A DNA stretch of 64,000 nt from Microbaculum marinum (GTDB taxonomy: Bacteria > Pseudomonadota > Alphaproteobacteria > Rhizobiales > Tepidamorphaceae): assembly GCF_042646165.1 (NCBI RefSeq), contig NZ_JBHRTC010000013.1; one strand, 5' to 3'. Below are positions 26,814 through 34,920 of the stretch, one piece after another. Numbering within the stretch: position 1 is the stretch's first letter; each line of letters opens with the position of its first letter. The translations under genes were made by a program, and so were the position numbers. Under the pieces are notes generated by a model. It did not search any database. It was not told the DNA's origin and saw only the letters and a list, made by a program, of their open reading frames with translations.

Positions 26814-26848
26814 GCGCAGGACCGGTCCCGGGCGGACCGGTCCTGCGC
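26814..26848. terminator. Perfect 15-bp hairpin between convergent genes
   Basis: GCGCAGGACCGGTCC (26814-26828) pairs without mismatch with GGACCGGTCCTGCGC (26834-26848) around the loop CGGGC. It lies between fadL (ends 26761) and the SDR gene (ends 26874 on the minus strand). It probably terminates both transcripts, although a T tract is missing. Confidence 0.75.
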
Positions 26849-26873
26849 CGCCTCCGGAGGCCGGCGGTTGCGG

Positions 26874-27653
26874 CTACCAGTTGCCGCCGTAGTAGCCGCC
26901 GTCGAGCAGGATGTTCCGGCCGGTCATGTAGCCGGCGTGGACGCTGCACAGGAACGCGCAGGTGTTGCCGAACTCGGCCGGTTCGCCGAAGCGGTTGGCG
27001 GGCACCGTGGCGCGCCGCTGGCTGGCGACCTCTTCTTCCGACAGCCCCGTCGCCTCAGCGCGCGGGCCGAAGGTCGAGCGCAGCCGGTCGGTGTCGAACA
27101 TGCCCGGCAGCAGATTGTTGATGGTGACGTTGCGATCGGCGAACTGGCGGGCGACCCCGGAGACGAAGGCCGTCAGGCCGGCGCGCGCGCCGCTGGACAG
27201 GTCGAGCCCCTGGAGCGGCGTCATCACCGAGTAGGACGTGATGTTGACGATGCGCCCGAACCCGCGCTCGGCCATAGGCTCGATCACCCGCTGGATCATC
27301 TCGATCGGCGTGACCATGTTCATGGTCGCACCCTTCAGCATCGCCTCGCGGTCGAGCTGCCGGAAGTCGCGCAGCGGCGGACCGCCGTTGTTGTTGACCA
27401 GGATGTCGGGCTGCGGACAGGCGGCCATCAGCGCCTCCTGGCACTCCGGGGTGCTGACGTCGCCTGCGACGGGGGTGACGTTCTGCGAGGTCGCGGCCGC
27501 GATCTCGCCTGCGACGCGCTGGAGCCGATCGGCGTCGACGCCGTTGATCACGACATCGCAGCCGGCCTCCGCCAGCGCCTCGGCGCAGGCCCGTCCGAGG
27601 CCCCGGCTCGACGCACAGACAATCGCACGCTTTCCCCTAATTCCAAGATCCAT
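26874..27653 (-). CDS. SDR-family oxidoreductase
   Basis: The 259-residue enzyme has a short-chain dehydrogenase fold. The cofactor loop is CASSRGLGRACA, where the usual TGxxxGxG reads ASSRGLG, and NNNGGPP replaces the usual NNAG. The catalytic position normally Tyr in YxxxK is not a clear match: the segment SGARAGLTAF appears where YAASKAGL is expected. It therefore belongs to the divergent classical-SDR branch seen in 3-oxoacyl-ACP reductase-like proteins, and activity may be altered. Substrate unknown. Confidence 0.83.
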   Translation of the reverse strand: MDLGIRGKRAIVCASSRGLGRACAEALAEAGCDVVINGVDADRLQRVAGEIAAATSQNVTPVAGDVSTPECQEALMAACPQPDILVNNNGGPPLRDFRQLDREAMLKGATMNMVTPIEMIQRVIEPMAERGFGRIVNITSYSVMTPLQGLDLSSGARAGLTAFVSGVARQFADRNVTINNLLPGMFDTDRLRSTFGPRAEATGLSEEEVASQRRATVPANRFGEPAEFGNTCAFLCSVHAGYMTGRNILLDGGYYGGNW

Positions 27654-27763
27654 AAGCGCTTCTCTCCCTGTTCGGACTGCTGCCGGCCTGCTCCGGGCGA
27701 ACCGGAACCTATGCATTGCTGCGCGGTTTTGATATGTAACAGGCGCATGGCAACGATGGGTCT

Positions 27764-27796
27764 ACAGTGTTTTGAAACTGTGTGACATACGTCATA
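27764..27796. promoter_or_regulatory. CRP-like site and adjacent inverted repeat upstream of the phosphodiesterase gene
   Basis: TGTGA-CATACG-TCATA (27781-27796) fits the CRP/FNR consensus half-site layout with one mismatch in the right half. Just upstream, ACAGT (27764-27768) and ACTGT (27777-27781) form a second dyad. Both lie 60-90 bases before the TTG start at 27856. I found no convincing Pho box here. Confidence 0.35.
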
Positions 27797-27855
27797 ATCC
27801 TGCCAACGGAATCGAATTTATGAGCCAAAGACTGTAGAGCAGGGCGAGGGTCACC

Positions 27856-28656
27856 TTGAGCCAGCCGTCGGAAGCAAAAACCTACCGAAGCCTGTTTGTC
27901 TCCGACCTGCATCTGGGGACCAAGGGGTGTCAAAGCGAACTGTTTCTGGATTTTCTCAAGCATCACGATGCCGAGACGATCTACCTCGTCGGGGACATCA
28001 TCGACTTCTGGCGTCTGAAACGGACCTGGTACTGGCCGCAGGAGCACAACGACGTCATCCAGAAGCTCCTTCGCAAGGGGCGGAAGGGTGCCAAGATCGT
28101 CTACGTGCCCGGCAACCACGACGAATTCCTGCGCGAATACATCGGCACGCATTTCGGCGGCATCGAGGTGGTGCGGCGCGCGGTCCATACCACCGCCAAC
28201 GACCAGCGGCTGCTTATCATCCACGGCGACGAATTCGACGTGGTGGTTCGCTACGCCCGGTGGCTGGCGATGCTGGGCGACGTCGGCTACAGCTTCGCGC
28301 TGTTCTGCAACACCCATTTCAACGTTGTGCGCCGCAAGCTCGGCTTTCCGTACTGGTCGCTGTCGGCCTGGCTGAAGCTGAAGGTCAAGAACGCCGTCAA
28401 CTTCATCGGCGAGTTCGAGGAGGCGCTGGCCAGCGAGGCGGCACGGCTCGACGTGCACGGAGTGGTCTGCGGCCATATCCATCATCCCGCCGACCGGATG
28501 ATGTCCGGGGTCCGCTACCTGAACTGCGGCGATTGGGTGGAAAGCTGCACGGCGCTTGCCGAACACGAGGACGGGACGCTCGAACTGATCCACTGGCCGG
28601 TGGTCCGCGCCTCGCAGCCTGTCGCAGATATCGAAACGGCCCGGGCGGCGGCGTGA
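27856..28656 (+). CDS. plcP: Metallophosphoesterase, PlcP-like (LpxH superfamily)
   Basis: The 266-residue calcineurin-like enzyme has the dinuclear metal motifs SDLHLG (16-21), GDIID (46-50), GNHDE (86-90), HGDEFD and GHIHHP. It is generally labelled UDP-2,3-diacylglucosamine diphosphatase, but alphaproteobacteria normally use LpxI, and the adjacent glycosyltransferase suggests PlcP, the phospholipase C of phosphate-starved alphaproteobacteria that turns phospholipid into diacylglycerol. The start is TTG at 27856. The 10-base gap to the next gene indicates an operon. The enzymatic call rests on context. Confidence 0.75.
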   Translation: MSQPSEAKTYRSLFVSDLHLGTKGCQSELFLDFLKHHDAETIYLVGDIIDFWRLKRTWYWPQEHNDVIQKLLRKGRKGAKIVYVPGNHDEFLREYIGTHFGGIEVVRRAVHTTANDQRLLIIHGDEFDVVVRYARWLAMLGDVGYSFALFCNTHFNVVRRKLGFPYWSLSAWLKLKVKNAVNFIGEFEEALASEAARLDVHGVVCGHIHHPADRMMSGVRYLNCGDWVESCTALAEHEDGTLELIHWPVVRASQPVADIETARAAA

Positions 28657-28666
28657 CCTCCCGGCG

Positions 28667-29716
28667 ATGAACAAGCTCGTCATCGCCACCGACGCCTGGC
28701 ATCCGCAGGTCAACGGTGTCGTTCGCGTCCTCGACCGCCTGCGCCGCGAAACCCCCGCCTACGGTCTCGAGATCGACGTCGTTTCGCCGGACGGCTTTCC
28801 GGCCGTTCCGCTGCCGACCTACGGCGAGATCAAGCTCGCCCTGTGCAGCCCGAGCTCCGTCGGCCGGCGTATCGAGGCGGCAGGCGCCGAATTCGTGCAC
28901 ATCCCCACCGAAGGACCGATAGGCATGGCGGCGCGGCGCTGGTGCCGTCGCCAGGGCCGCGGCTTCACGACAAGCTTCCACACCCGGTTCCCGGAGTATC
29001 TCGCCTCGCGCGTGCCTGTTCCTACCTCTGTTTCGTATGCCTGGCTGCGCCGATTCCACAATTCCGGCCTGGCGACGATGGTGTCCACGCAGACCCTTGC
29101 CGACGAACTGAGCGGGCGCGGCTTCCGGAAGCTGGCGATATGGCCGCGTGCCGTCGATACCGGGGTGTTCTGCCCGGGCGAGGCGGCGGCGCTCGACCAT
29201 CCGCGGCCGATCTTCCTCTATGTCGGCCGCGTGGCGGTCGAAAAGAACGTCGCGGGCTTCCTGGCGCTGGACCTTCCTGGCACCAAGGTCGTGGTGGGCG
29301 ACGGACCGCAACGGGCCGAGCTGGAGCGTCGCTTCCCGGAGGCGAAGTTCCTCGGTGTCCATACCGGCGACGATCTGGTGCGCCTGTATCGCGCCGCCGA
29401 CGTCTTCGTGTTTCCCAGCCGCACCGACACGCTCGGACTGGTATCGATCGAGGCGATGGGCTGCGGAATTCCCGTCGCCGCCCACCCGGTGCCCGGACCG
29501 CGCGATGTGGTCGGCGACTCGGGGGCGGGGGTGCTGGACGAGGACCTGCGTGCAGCGGCGCTGGCGGCGCTCGACATCCCGCGGGAGGCATGTCGTGAAC
29601 GGGCGTTGCAGTTCAACTGGTCCCGAAGCGCCGAGGCCTTCACCGACATCGTGCGGACGGCCAATGGCCGCGTTCCCGGCGCCGGCGTCGCAAAGCCGGT
29701 GGCGGCCGTCGGCTGA
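28667..29716 (+). CDS. agt: GT4 glycosyltransferase, Agt-like glycolipid synthase
   Basis: The 349-residue GT-B enzyme starts LVIATDAWHPQVNGVVRVLD, typical of the Agt/MgtA group. The donor-site region includes YVGRVAVEKNV and the EX7E-like segment SRTDTLGLVSIEAMGCGIPV. Agrobacterium Agt makes glucosyl- and glucuronosyl-diacylglycerol under phosphate limitation. Behind a PlcP-like enzyme it would glycosylate the released diacylglycerol, replacing phospholipid. Acceptor and sugar are inferred from context. Confidence 0.78.
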   Translation: MNKLVIATDAWHPQVNGVVRVLDRLRRETPAYGLEIDVVSPDGFPAVPLPTYGEIKLALCSPSSVGRRIEAAGAEFVHIPTEGPIGMAARRWCRRQGRGFTTSFHTRFPEYLASRVPVPTSVSYAWLRRFHNSGLATMVSTQTLADELSGRGFRKLAIWPRAVDTGVFCPGEAAALDHPRPIFLYVGRVAVEKNVAGFLALDLPGTKVVVGDGPQRAELERRFPEAKFLGVHTGDDLVRLYRAADVFVFPSRTDTLGLVSIEAMGCGIPVAAHPVPGPRDVVGDSGAGVLDEDLRAAALAALDIPREACRERALQFNWSRSAEAFTDIVRTANGRVPGAGVAKPVAAVG

Positions 29717-29806
29717 TCGCCGCTTGCCGCTGTTTCCGGTTGCTGTAGGCTGATCCGGTCCGGCCGGCCGCTGATCGACACCTGCCGACCGATAGAGGAC
29801 GGACAG

Positions 29807-30808
29807 ATGACCACGGCAATGCAGTCGGTTCCCTCTTTCGCGGATGTGCAGGCGGCCGCGCAGCGTCTGGAGGGCGTGGCGTTCAGGACGCCGCTGGTCC
29901 GCTCGGCCGCGCTGGACGCGCAAGTGGGCGGCAGCGTCCTGTTCAAGGCCGAAACGCTCCAGCGCACGGGATCCTTCAAGTTCCGCGGCGCCTACAACGC
30001 GATTTCAGGCATTCCCGAGGCGGAGCGTTCGCGCGGCATCGTTGCCTGTTCCTCCGGCAACCATGCCCAGGGCATCGCCGCCGCCGCGGCACTGTACGGG
30101 GTGCCGGCGACGATCGTCATGCCGAGCGACGCGCCGCGCCTGAAGCGGCAGCGCACCGAGTCCTACGGCGCCCGCGTCGTCGACTACGACCGCGCCACCG
30201 GCGACCGCGACGCCATTGCCGCGGCAATCGTCTCCGATACCGGCGGCGTGTTCGTCGCGCCCTACGACAATGCCGGAGTGATTTCCGGGCAGGGCACGAC
30301 CGGTCTGGAACTGGTTCGCCAGGCCGACGAGATGGGGCTCCTGCCCGATATCGTGCTGGTGCCGTGCGGTGGCGGCGGTCTGACGGCCGGACTGGCGCTT
30401 GCGGTCAAGTCGCTGCTGCCGGATACCGAGGTGATCACCGTGGAACCGGAAGGCTTCGACGACCACGCCCGTTCGTTCCGCTCCGGCAATCGCGAGCACA
30501 ACCAGGCCAAGGCCGGATCGATCTGCGACGCCTTGATGGCGCACCAGCCCGGAGAACTGACGTTCGAACTCAACAGGTCGCGGGTAACCCGCGGCCTCGC
30601 CGTCTCGGATGCCGAGGCGATGGCCGCGGTGGCCTATGCGTGGCGGGAACTGAAGCTGGTGGTGGAGCCCGGCGGCGCCGTCGGCCTCGCGGCGATCCTG
30701 GCCGGCAAGGCCGACACTGCGGGCAGGACCGTCGCCGTCGTGCTGTCGGGCGGCAATGCGGATCCGGAGGTCTATGCGCGGGCCGTCGGCGCGGCCGGCC
30801 CGGACTAG
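29807..30808 (+). CDS. Threonine/serine dehydratase (PLP-dependent)
   Basis: The 333-residue fold-type II enzyme has the PLP lysine in TGSFKFRGAYNA, the cofactor phosphate loop VPCGGGGLTAG and the catalytic-site SSGNHAQG. It lacks the C-terminal ACT-like regulatory domain of biosynthetic IlvA, so it resembles catabolic threonine ammonia-lyase, serine racemase or related dehydratases. GAGGACGGA lies just before the ATG. It stops across the end of the convergent hypothetical gene, sharing four bases. Confidence 0.85.
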   Translation: MTTAMQSVPSFADVQAAAQRLEGVAFRTPLVRSAALDAQVGGSVLFKAETLQRTGSFKFRGAYNAISGIPEAERSRGIVACSSGNHAQGIAAAAALYGVPATIVMPSDAPRLKRQRTESYGARVVDYDRATGDRDAIAAAIVSDTGGVFVAPYDNAGVISGQGTTGLELVRQADEMGLLPDIVLVPCGGGGLTAGLALAVKSLLPDTEVITVEPEGFDDHARSFRSGNREHNQAKAGSICDALMAHQPGELTFELNRSRVTRGLAVSDAEAMAAVAYAWRELKLVVEPGGAVGLAAILAGKADTAGRTVAVVLSGGNADPEVYARAVGAAGPD

Positions 30809-31572
30809 TACAGGCGACTGCCGGGCTCGCGCAGCCGGACGATCTTGCCGTCCGAGGCGTTTGCGACAGGGTCGTCCGAGGTCTCGGACCGGAAACGCCG
30901 CGACGGGAGCGCCGGCACGGCCGCGTCCCGATCCGCACGATCCGTCCGACAGCCGGGGTCCGGACCTGTGCCTGGCCGCGCTGCGTCCCGGCTTCCCGCG
31001 CCTTCGTCCGCCCACGTGACGTCGTCGGCGTAAAAGGCGGCGATGTCCTTGAGAAAGCGACCGACCGCCGCGTCGGTACCGCTGCGAGCGCTCGGCGCCA
31101 GCTCGGCCGTCTCGTCCTCGCCCGCTGTTGCCGCCGCGATGGCATTGACGCGGTCCTCGATCCGCTGTAGCGCCTCGCCCATCGTGTTGATCGCCCTGAG
31201 CGCGACGGTCTCGCGCCAGATCGCCCCGCGGCCGGTGGGGCCTCCGGGGTCGAGGTCGGGAAGCGCCGCCATCTGCGATCGCGTCCGGGCCAGGATCGCC
31301 GAAATGTCGGATATGTCAGACCGGCTTGCTTCGATCCCGGCAAGGCCCGCGCCCTGGACGGCGTGTTCCAGGCGCTCCACCGCGGCGAGCACGGTGCCGG
31401 TATCGGCGATGCGATTGCGTCTGGCATGTTCGTCGAGGAACCACCGGCCGCGCGCGGTTTCCATCACCGCCGCGCGGACGGCCTCATAGTCGGGGTCCGG
31501 CTGCCGCTGTATACCAGCGGGTTCCGCCGGCGAAGCGGCCGGCGCGACCGGCAATTCTTCGTCCTTTTTCAA
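30805..31572 (-). CDS. Conserved hypothetical protein
   Basis: The 255-residue soluble protein has one recognisable segment, VMETARGRWFLDEHARRNRIADTGTVLAA (in two parts), seen in unnamed rhizobial proteins, then a helical region and a low-complexity tail rich in Asp, Arg and Pro. No catalytic motif, signal or membrane span is visible. The first start is TTG at 31572; a second TTG at 31554 has AAGGA seven bases upstream and may be the true one. The gene is divergent from the MFS gene with only 25 bases between starts. Confidence 0.7.
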   Translation of the reverse strand: MKKDEELPVAPAASPAEPAGIQRQPDPDYEAVRAAVMETARGRWFLDEHARRNRIADTGTVLAAVERLEHAVQGAGLAGIEASRSDISDISAILARTRSQMAALPDLDPGGPTGRGAIWRETVALRAINTMGEALQRIEDRVNAIAAATAGEDETAELAPSARSGTDAAVGRFLKDIAAFYADDVTWADEGAGSRDAARPGTGPDPGCRTDRADRDAAVPALPSRRFRSETSDDPVANASDGKIVRLREPGSRLY

Positions 31573-31597
31573 GAGCTTATTCTCGAGCAGTCATACT

Positions 31598-32767
31598 ATG
31601 GATCGAAATCGGTTTGCCTGGAGCCTGTCCGTCTACTACTCGGCCCTGTTCCTCATCATCGGCCTGATGCTGCCGTACCTGCCGCTCTGGATCGAATCGA
31701 GAGGTCTGTCCCCGACGCAGATTAGCGTGATTCTCACGATTCCGATGGTCGTTCGGCTCGGCGCGATCCCCGTCATGACCTTTCTTGCCGACCGGATGCC
31801 GGCGCGCCAGGTCGCCCTCCTGATCTACTCCGTCGCGGCCGCGACGCTGCTCTTCGTCTTTCACCTCACCGAGGGGTTCTGGGTCATCGCGGCGGCAGTG
31901 GCGGTCGTTGCCGTGTTCCTCACGCCGCTGCTGCCGATCACAGAGGCGGTGGCGATGCGCGGGGCGCGGCTCTACGCCCTCGACTATGGACGGATCCGAC
32001 TGTGGGGATCTCTGTCCTTCATTGCCGCCAACATCATCGGGGGCGCGGTCGTCGCCCGCGGCGGGGGAGCCGGCGCGCTGCTGGCCCTGAACGCCGCGGC
32101 CGTCCTGACGGCCATCGCCGCCTTCGCGCTGCCGCGCCGCGAGCCGGCTTCCGACGATGCGCCGGTCGCGGCGCAGAAGCCCGTCCGCGGCAACATGCGC
32201 GAACTCTACGGCCTGCTGCGGCAGCCGCGGTTCGCCGCCGTACTGATCGGGTCCGGGCTCATCCAGTCCAGCCACGGCATGTTCTACGCCTTCGGCACGA
32301 TCGGCTGGGTGGAGCAGGGGATCTCGCCCTCGACGGTCGGATTCCTTTGGGCCACGGGCGTGCTGGTCGAGGTCTGCCTGTTCGCGGTCGCGGCCCGTAT
32401 CGTCGCGACGCTCGGCATCGGCGGTCTGTTTGCGGCCGGGGCGATCGCCGCCGTCCTGCGATGGAGCCTGATGGTGGCGGAATGGCCGGTGGCGGTGTAC
32501 TTCCCGATCCAGGCGCTGCATGCCCTGACCTTCGGAGCAACCCATCTGGCGACGATGAACTACCTGACCCGGGAGGCCCCGGATCACCATGCCGGCAGCG
32601 CCCAGGGGCTGTTCTTCACGCTGTACGGGCTGATGACGGGCACTGCGACGCTGGCGGCAGGCCCGCTGTTTCGCACATTCGGCAGCGGCGGCTACGCGGC
32701 GATGGCGATCTGGGCGGGGGCCGGCGGCCTCATCCTGCTGGTGACGCTCCGCCCGCGGCGCACCTGA
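31598..32767 (+). CDS. MFS transporter, HcaT/phenylpropionate-like
   Basis: The 389-residue protein has twelve predicted membrane helices and the MFS_1_like start SLSVYYSALFLIIGLMLPYLPLWI, with RIRLWGSLSFIAANIIGG near the middle. This branch includes 3-phenylpropionate and nucleoside-type transporters. No catabolic cluster is adjacent to suggest a substrate. Its stop lies 4 bases before the convergent dgcA stop. Confidence 0.87.
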   Translation: MDRNRFAWSLSVYYSALFLIIGLMLPYLPLWIESRGLSPTQISVILTIPMVVRLGAIPVMTFLADRMPARQVALLIYSVAAATLLFVFHLTEGFWVIAAAVAVVAVFLTPLLPITEAVAMRGARLYALDYGRIRLWGSLSFIAANIIGGAVVARGGGAGALLALNAAAVLTAIAAFALPRREPASDDAPVAAQKPVRGNMRELYGLLRQPRFAAVLIGSGLIQSSHGMFYAFGTIGWVEQGISPSTVGFLWATGVLVEVCLFAVAARIVATLGIGGLFAAGAIAAVLRWSLMVAEWPVAVYFPIQALHALTFGATHLATMNYLTREAPDHHAGSAQGLFFTLYGLMTGTATLAAGPLFRTFGSGGYAAMAIWAGAGGLILLVTLRPRRT

Positions 32768-32771
32768 ACGG

Positions 32772-33755
32772 CTAGCCCCAGAGCTCGGCATCCGGCGGGT
32801 GCACGGTGCTGCCGTCGAAGCGAAGACCCGGCTGCCGGTCCTTCGCCAGCAGCAGCGGTCCGTCGAGGTCGACCCACTCCGCATCCTGGGCGACGAGCAG
32901 CGCCGGCGCCATCGCCAGCGACGTCGCCAGCATGCAGCCGACCATGATCTTCATTCCTTCGGCACGCGCCGCCGCCGACATCGCCAGCGCCTCGGTGAGG
33001 CCGCCGGCCTTGTCCAGCTTGATGTTGACCGCGTCGTAACGCGCCGCGAGTCCCGTCAGGCTTGCCCGGTCGTGGACGCTTTCGTCGGCGCAGACGACCA
33101 CCGGACGCTCGATATCGGCGAGCGGCTCGTCGGCGTCGGCCGGCAGCGGCTGCTCGACGAGTTCGACCCCGGCCGCAGCGCTCACCGCGAGCAGGCGCTC
33201 CAGATCGGCCGGCTTCCAGCCTTCGTTGGCATCGAGGATCAGCCGCGCCTCGGGCGCACCCTCGCGCACCGCCTGGATCCGCTCGGCATCGCCGGCGCCG
33301 CCGAGCTTGACCTTGAGCAGGGGCCGGTGCCTTGCGGTGTGGGCGGCCTCGTACATCGCTTCCGGGCTGGCGAGGCTGAGCGTGTAGGCGGTGACGAGCG
33401 GTTTCGGCGTGCCGAGCCCGGCCAGCGACCAGGCCGGCCGGCCGGCCCGCTTGGCGTCGAGGTCCCACAGTGCGCAGTCGACGGCGTTGCGCGCCGCGCC
33501 CGCCGGCATGGCCGTCGCCAGCCGCTCGCGCGTCATGCCGCCCGCGATGTCGCCCGCGACCGCCGCGATGGCGTCGCCGACGCCCTCGACGGTCTCGCCG
33601 TAGCGGGCATAGGGCACGCATTCGCCGCGGCCGACGGCGTCGCCGTCGCGGATTTCAGCGACGACCACGACCGCCTCTGTCTTGGTGCCGCGCGAGATCG
33701 TGAAGCCGCCGGCGATCGGCCAGCGTTCGGTGCGCACGGTGAGGGCGGCGCTCAT
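32772..33755 (-). CDS. dgcA: N-acetyl-D-glutamate racemase / dipeptide-epimerase-like enolase
   Basis: The 327-residue enolase-superfamily enzyme has the base lysine motif KVKLGG, metal ligands in LILDANEGW, VEQP and CADES, and a second catalytic Lys in NIKLDKAGG. The muconate-lactonizing subgroup includes dipeptide epimerases; adjacent dgcN identifies it as DgcA, which racemises N-acetyl-D-glutamate in D-glutamate catabolism. It overlaps dgcN by ATGA. It assigns this region a D-amino-acid or peptidoglycan-derived nutrient role. Confidence 0.85.
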   Translation of the reverse strand: MSAALTVRTERWPIAGGFTISRGTKTEAVVVVAEIRDGDAVGRGECVPYARYGETVEGVGDAIAAVAGDIAGGMTRERLATAMPAGAARNAVDCALWDLDAKRAGRPAWSLAGLGTPKPLVTAYTLSLASPEAMYEAAHTARHRPLLKVKLGGAGDAERIQAVREGAPEARLILDANEGWKPADLERLLAVSAAAGVELVEQPLPADADEPLADIERPVVVCADESVHDRASLTGLAARYDAVNIKLDKAGGLTEALAMSAAARAEGMKIMVGCMLATSLAMAPALLVAQDAEWVDLDGPLLLAKDRQPGLRFDGSTVHPPDAELWG

Positions 33756-34765
33756 GACGCCGGGAAGTCCCGGGCGATGCGCGCGACGATGCCCTCGACG
33801 CCGAAGCGGACCGGATCGGACGCCGGCACGCCGTATTCCGTCGCGGTGCGCTCGCAGATTTCGCGGGCTTCCGCCTCGTCGAGCTTCTCGGTGTTGATGC
33901 AGATGCCGACGCAGCGGATCGCAGGGTTGGTCAGCCGGCCCGAGGCGATGGTCGCCTCGATCACCTGACCGATCGTCGGCAGCGGGTGCTGGACGTTGCG
34001 CATGTGCGTGCGGGTCGGTTCGTGGCAGACCACGAAGGCGTCCGGCTGGGCGCCGTGCAGGAGGCCGAGGGTCACGCCGGCGAAGGAGGGGTGGAACAGC
34101 GATCCCTGGCCCTCGACCACGTCCCAATGGCTGTCGGGGGCGGCCGGCGTAAGCCATTCGGCGGCGCCGGAAATGAAATCGGCCACCACCGCGTCGACCG
34201 ACACGCCGCGTCCGGAAATGAAGATGCCGGTCTGGCCGGTGGCGCGGAAATCGGCGTCGAAGCCGGCATCCCGCATGCCCTTCTCCAGCGCCAGCGCGGC
34301 ATATTTCTTGCCGACCGAACAGTCGGTGCCGACCGTGAGAAGCCGCTTGCCGGACCTCTTGGTTCCCTTGCCGGTCGCGAACCGCTCGCGGCTGTGGCGC
34401 ACGTCGAACAGCTGTCGTCCGCAGCGCTGCGCGGCCTCGGCGATCGCCTCGATCTCGCCGAGACGCATGTGCAGGCCGCTGGCGATGTCGAGCCCGGCCT
34501 CGATGGCCGTCACGATCGACTCGACCCAGTGGTCCGGCAGCACGCCGCCGGCATTGACGACGCCGATGATCATGGTGCGCGCGCCGGCCGAAACGGCCTC
34601 GGCGATCGTCATGTCCGGGATCTCCGCATCGGCCTTGCAGCCGGGCAGACGGAACTGTCCGACGCACCAGTCGCGGCGCCAGTCGACGATCCCGTAGGCC
34701 GTCTTGGCGGCAAGGTCGTCCGGCACATCGCCGAGGAACAACAGATACGGACGCGCGATTTCCAT
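33752..34765 (-). CDS. dgcN: D-glutamate N-acetyltransferase DgcN (DUF1611)
   Basis: The 337-residue protein matches DUF1611: FLGDVPDDLAAKTAYGIVDW at the start, the phosphate-loop-like TVGTDCSVGKKYAALAL and HPSFAGVTLGLLHGAQPDAFV. In marine bacteria DgcN acetylates D-glutamate before DgcA racemises it. The pair therefore converts D-Glu to an N-acetyl-L-Glu entry point. The ATG is at 34763-34765. It is divergent from the mla genes with 155 bases between. Confidence 0.85.
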   Translation of the reverse strand: MEIARPYLLFLGDVPDDLAAKTAYGIVDWRRDWCVGQFRLPGCKADAEIPDMTIAEAVSAGARTMIIGVVNAGGVLPDHWVESIVTAIEAGLDIASGLHMRLGEIEAIAEAAQRCGRQLFDVRHSRERFATGKGTKRSGKRLLTVGTDCSVGKKYAALALEKGMRDAGFDADFRATGQTGIFISGRGVSVDAVVADFISGAAEWLTPAAPDSHWDVVEGQGSLFHPSFAGVTLGLLHGAQPDAFVVCHEPTRTHMRNVQHPLPTIGQVIEATIASGRLTNPAIRCVGICINTEKLDEAEAREICERTATEYGVPASDPVRFGVEGIVARIARDFPAS

Positions 34766-34920
34766 GCTATCTAGGCCCCGAATTGTCGTTTTCGTGGCGC
34801 CCGCGCACTTGCTGCGGGCGCGAACGAACATCAAGATGCGCCGTATTATCGGTGGCCGGCCATCCTTAGCAAGCGGGATGGCCGGCCAATCGCACGAAAG
34901 GGGCCGCAAGGCGGCGGGAA

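Noticed and set aside
27654..27855. PhoB box upstream of the PlcP-like gene
   Set aside because: No pair of CTGTCAT-like direct repeats with the right spacing was found on either strand.
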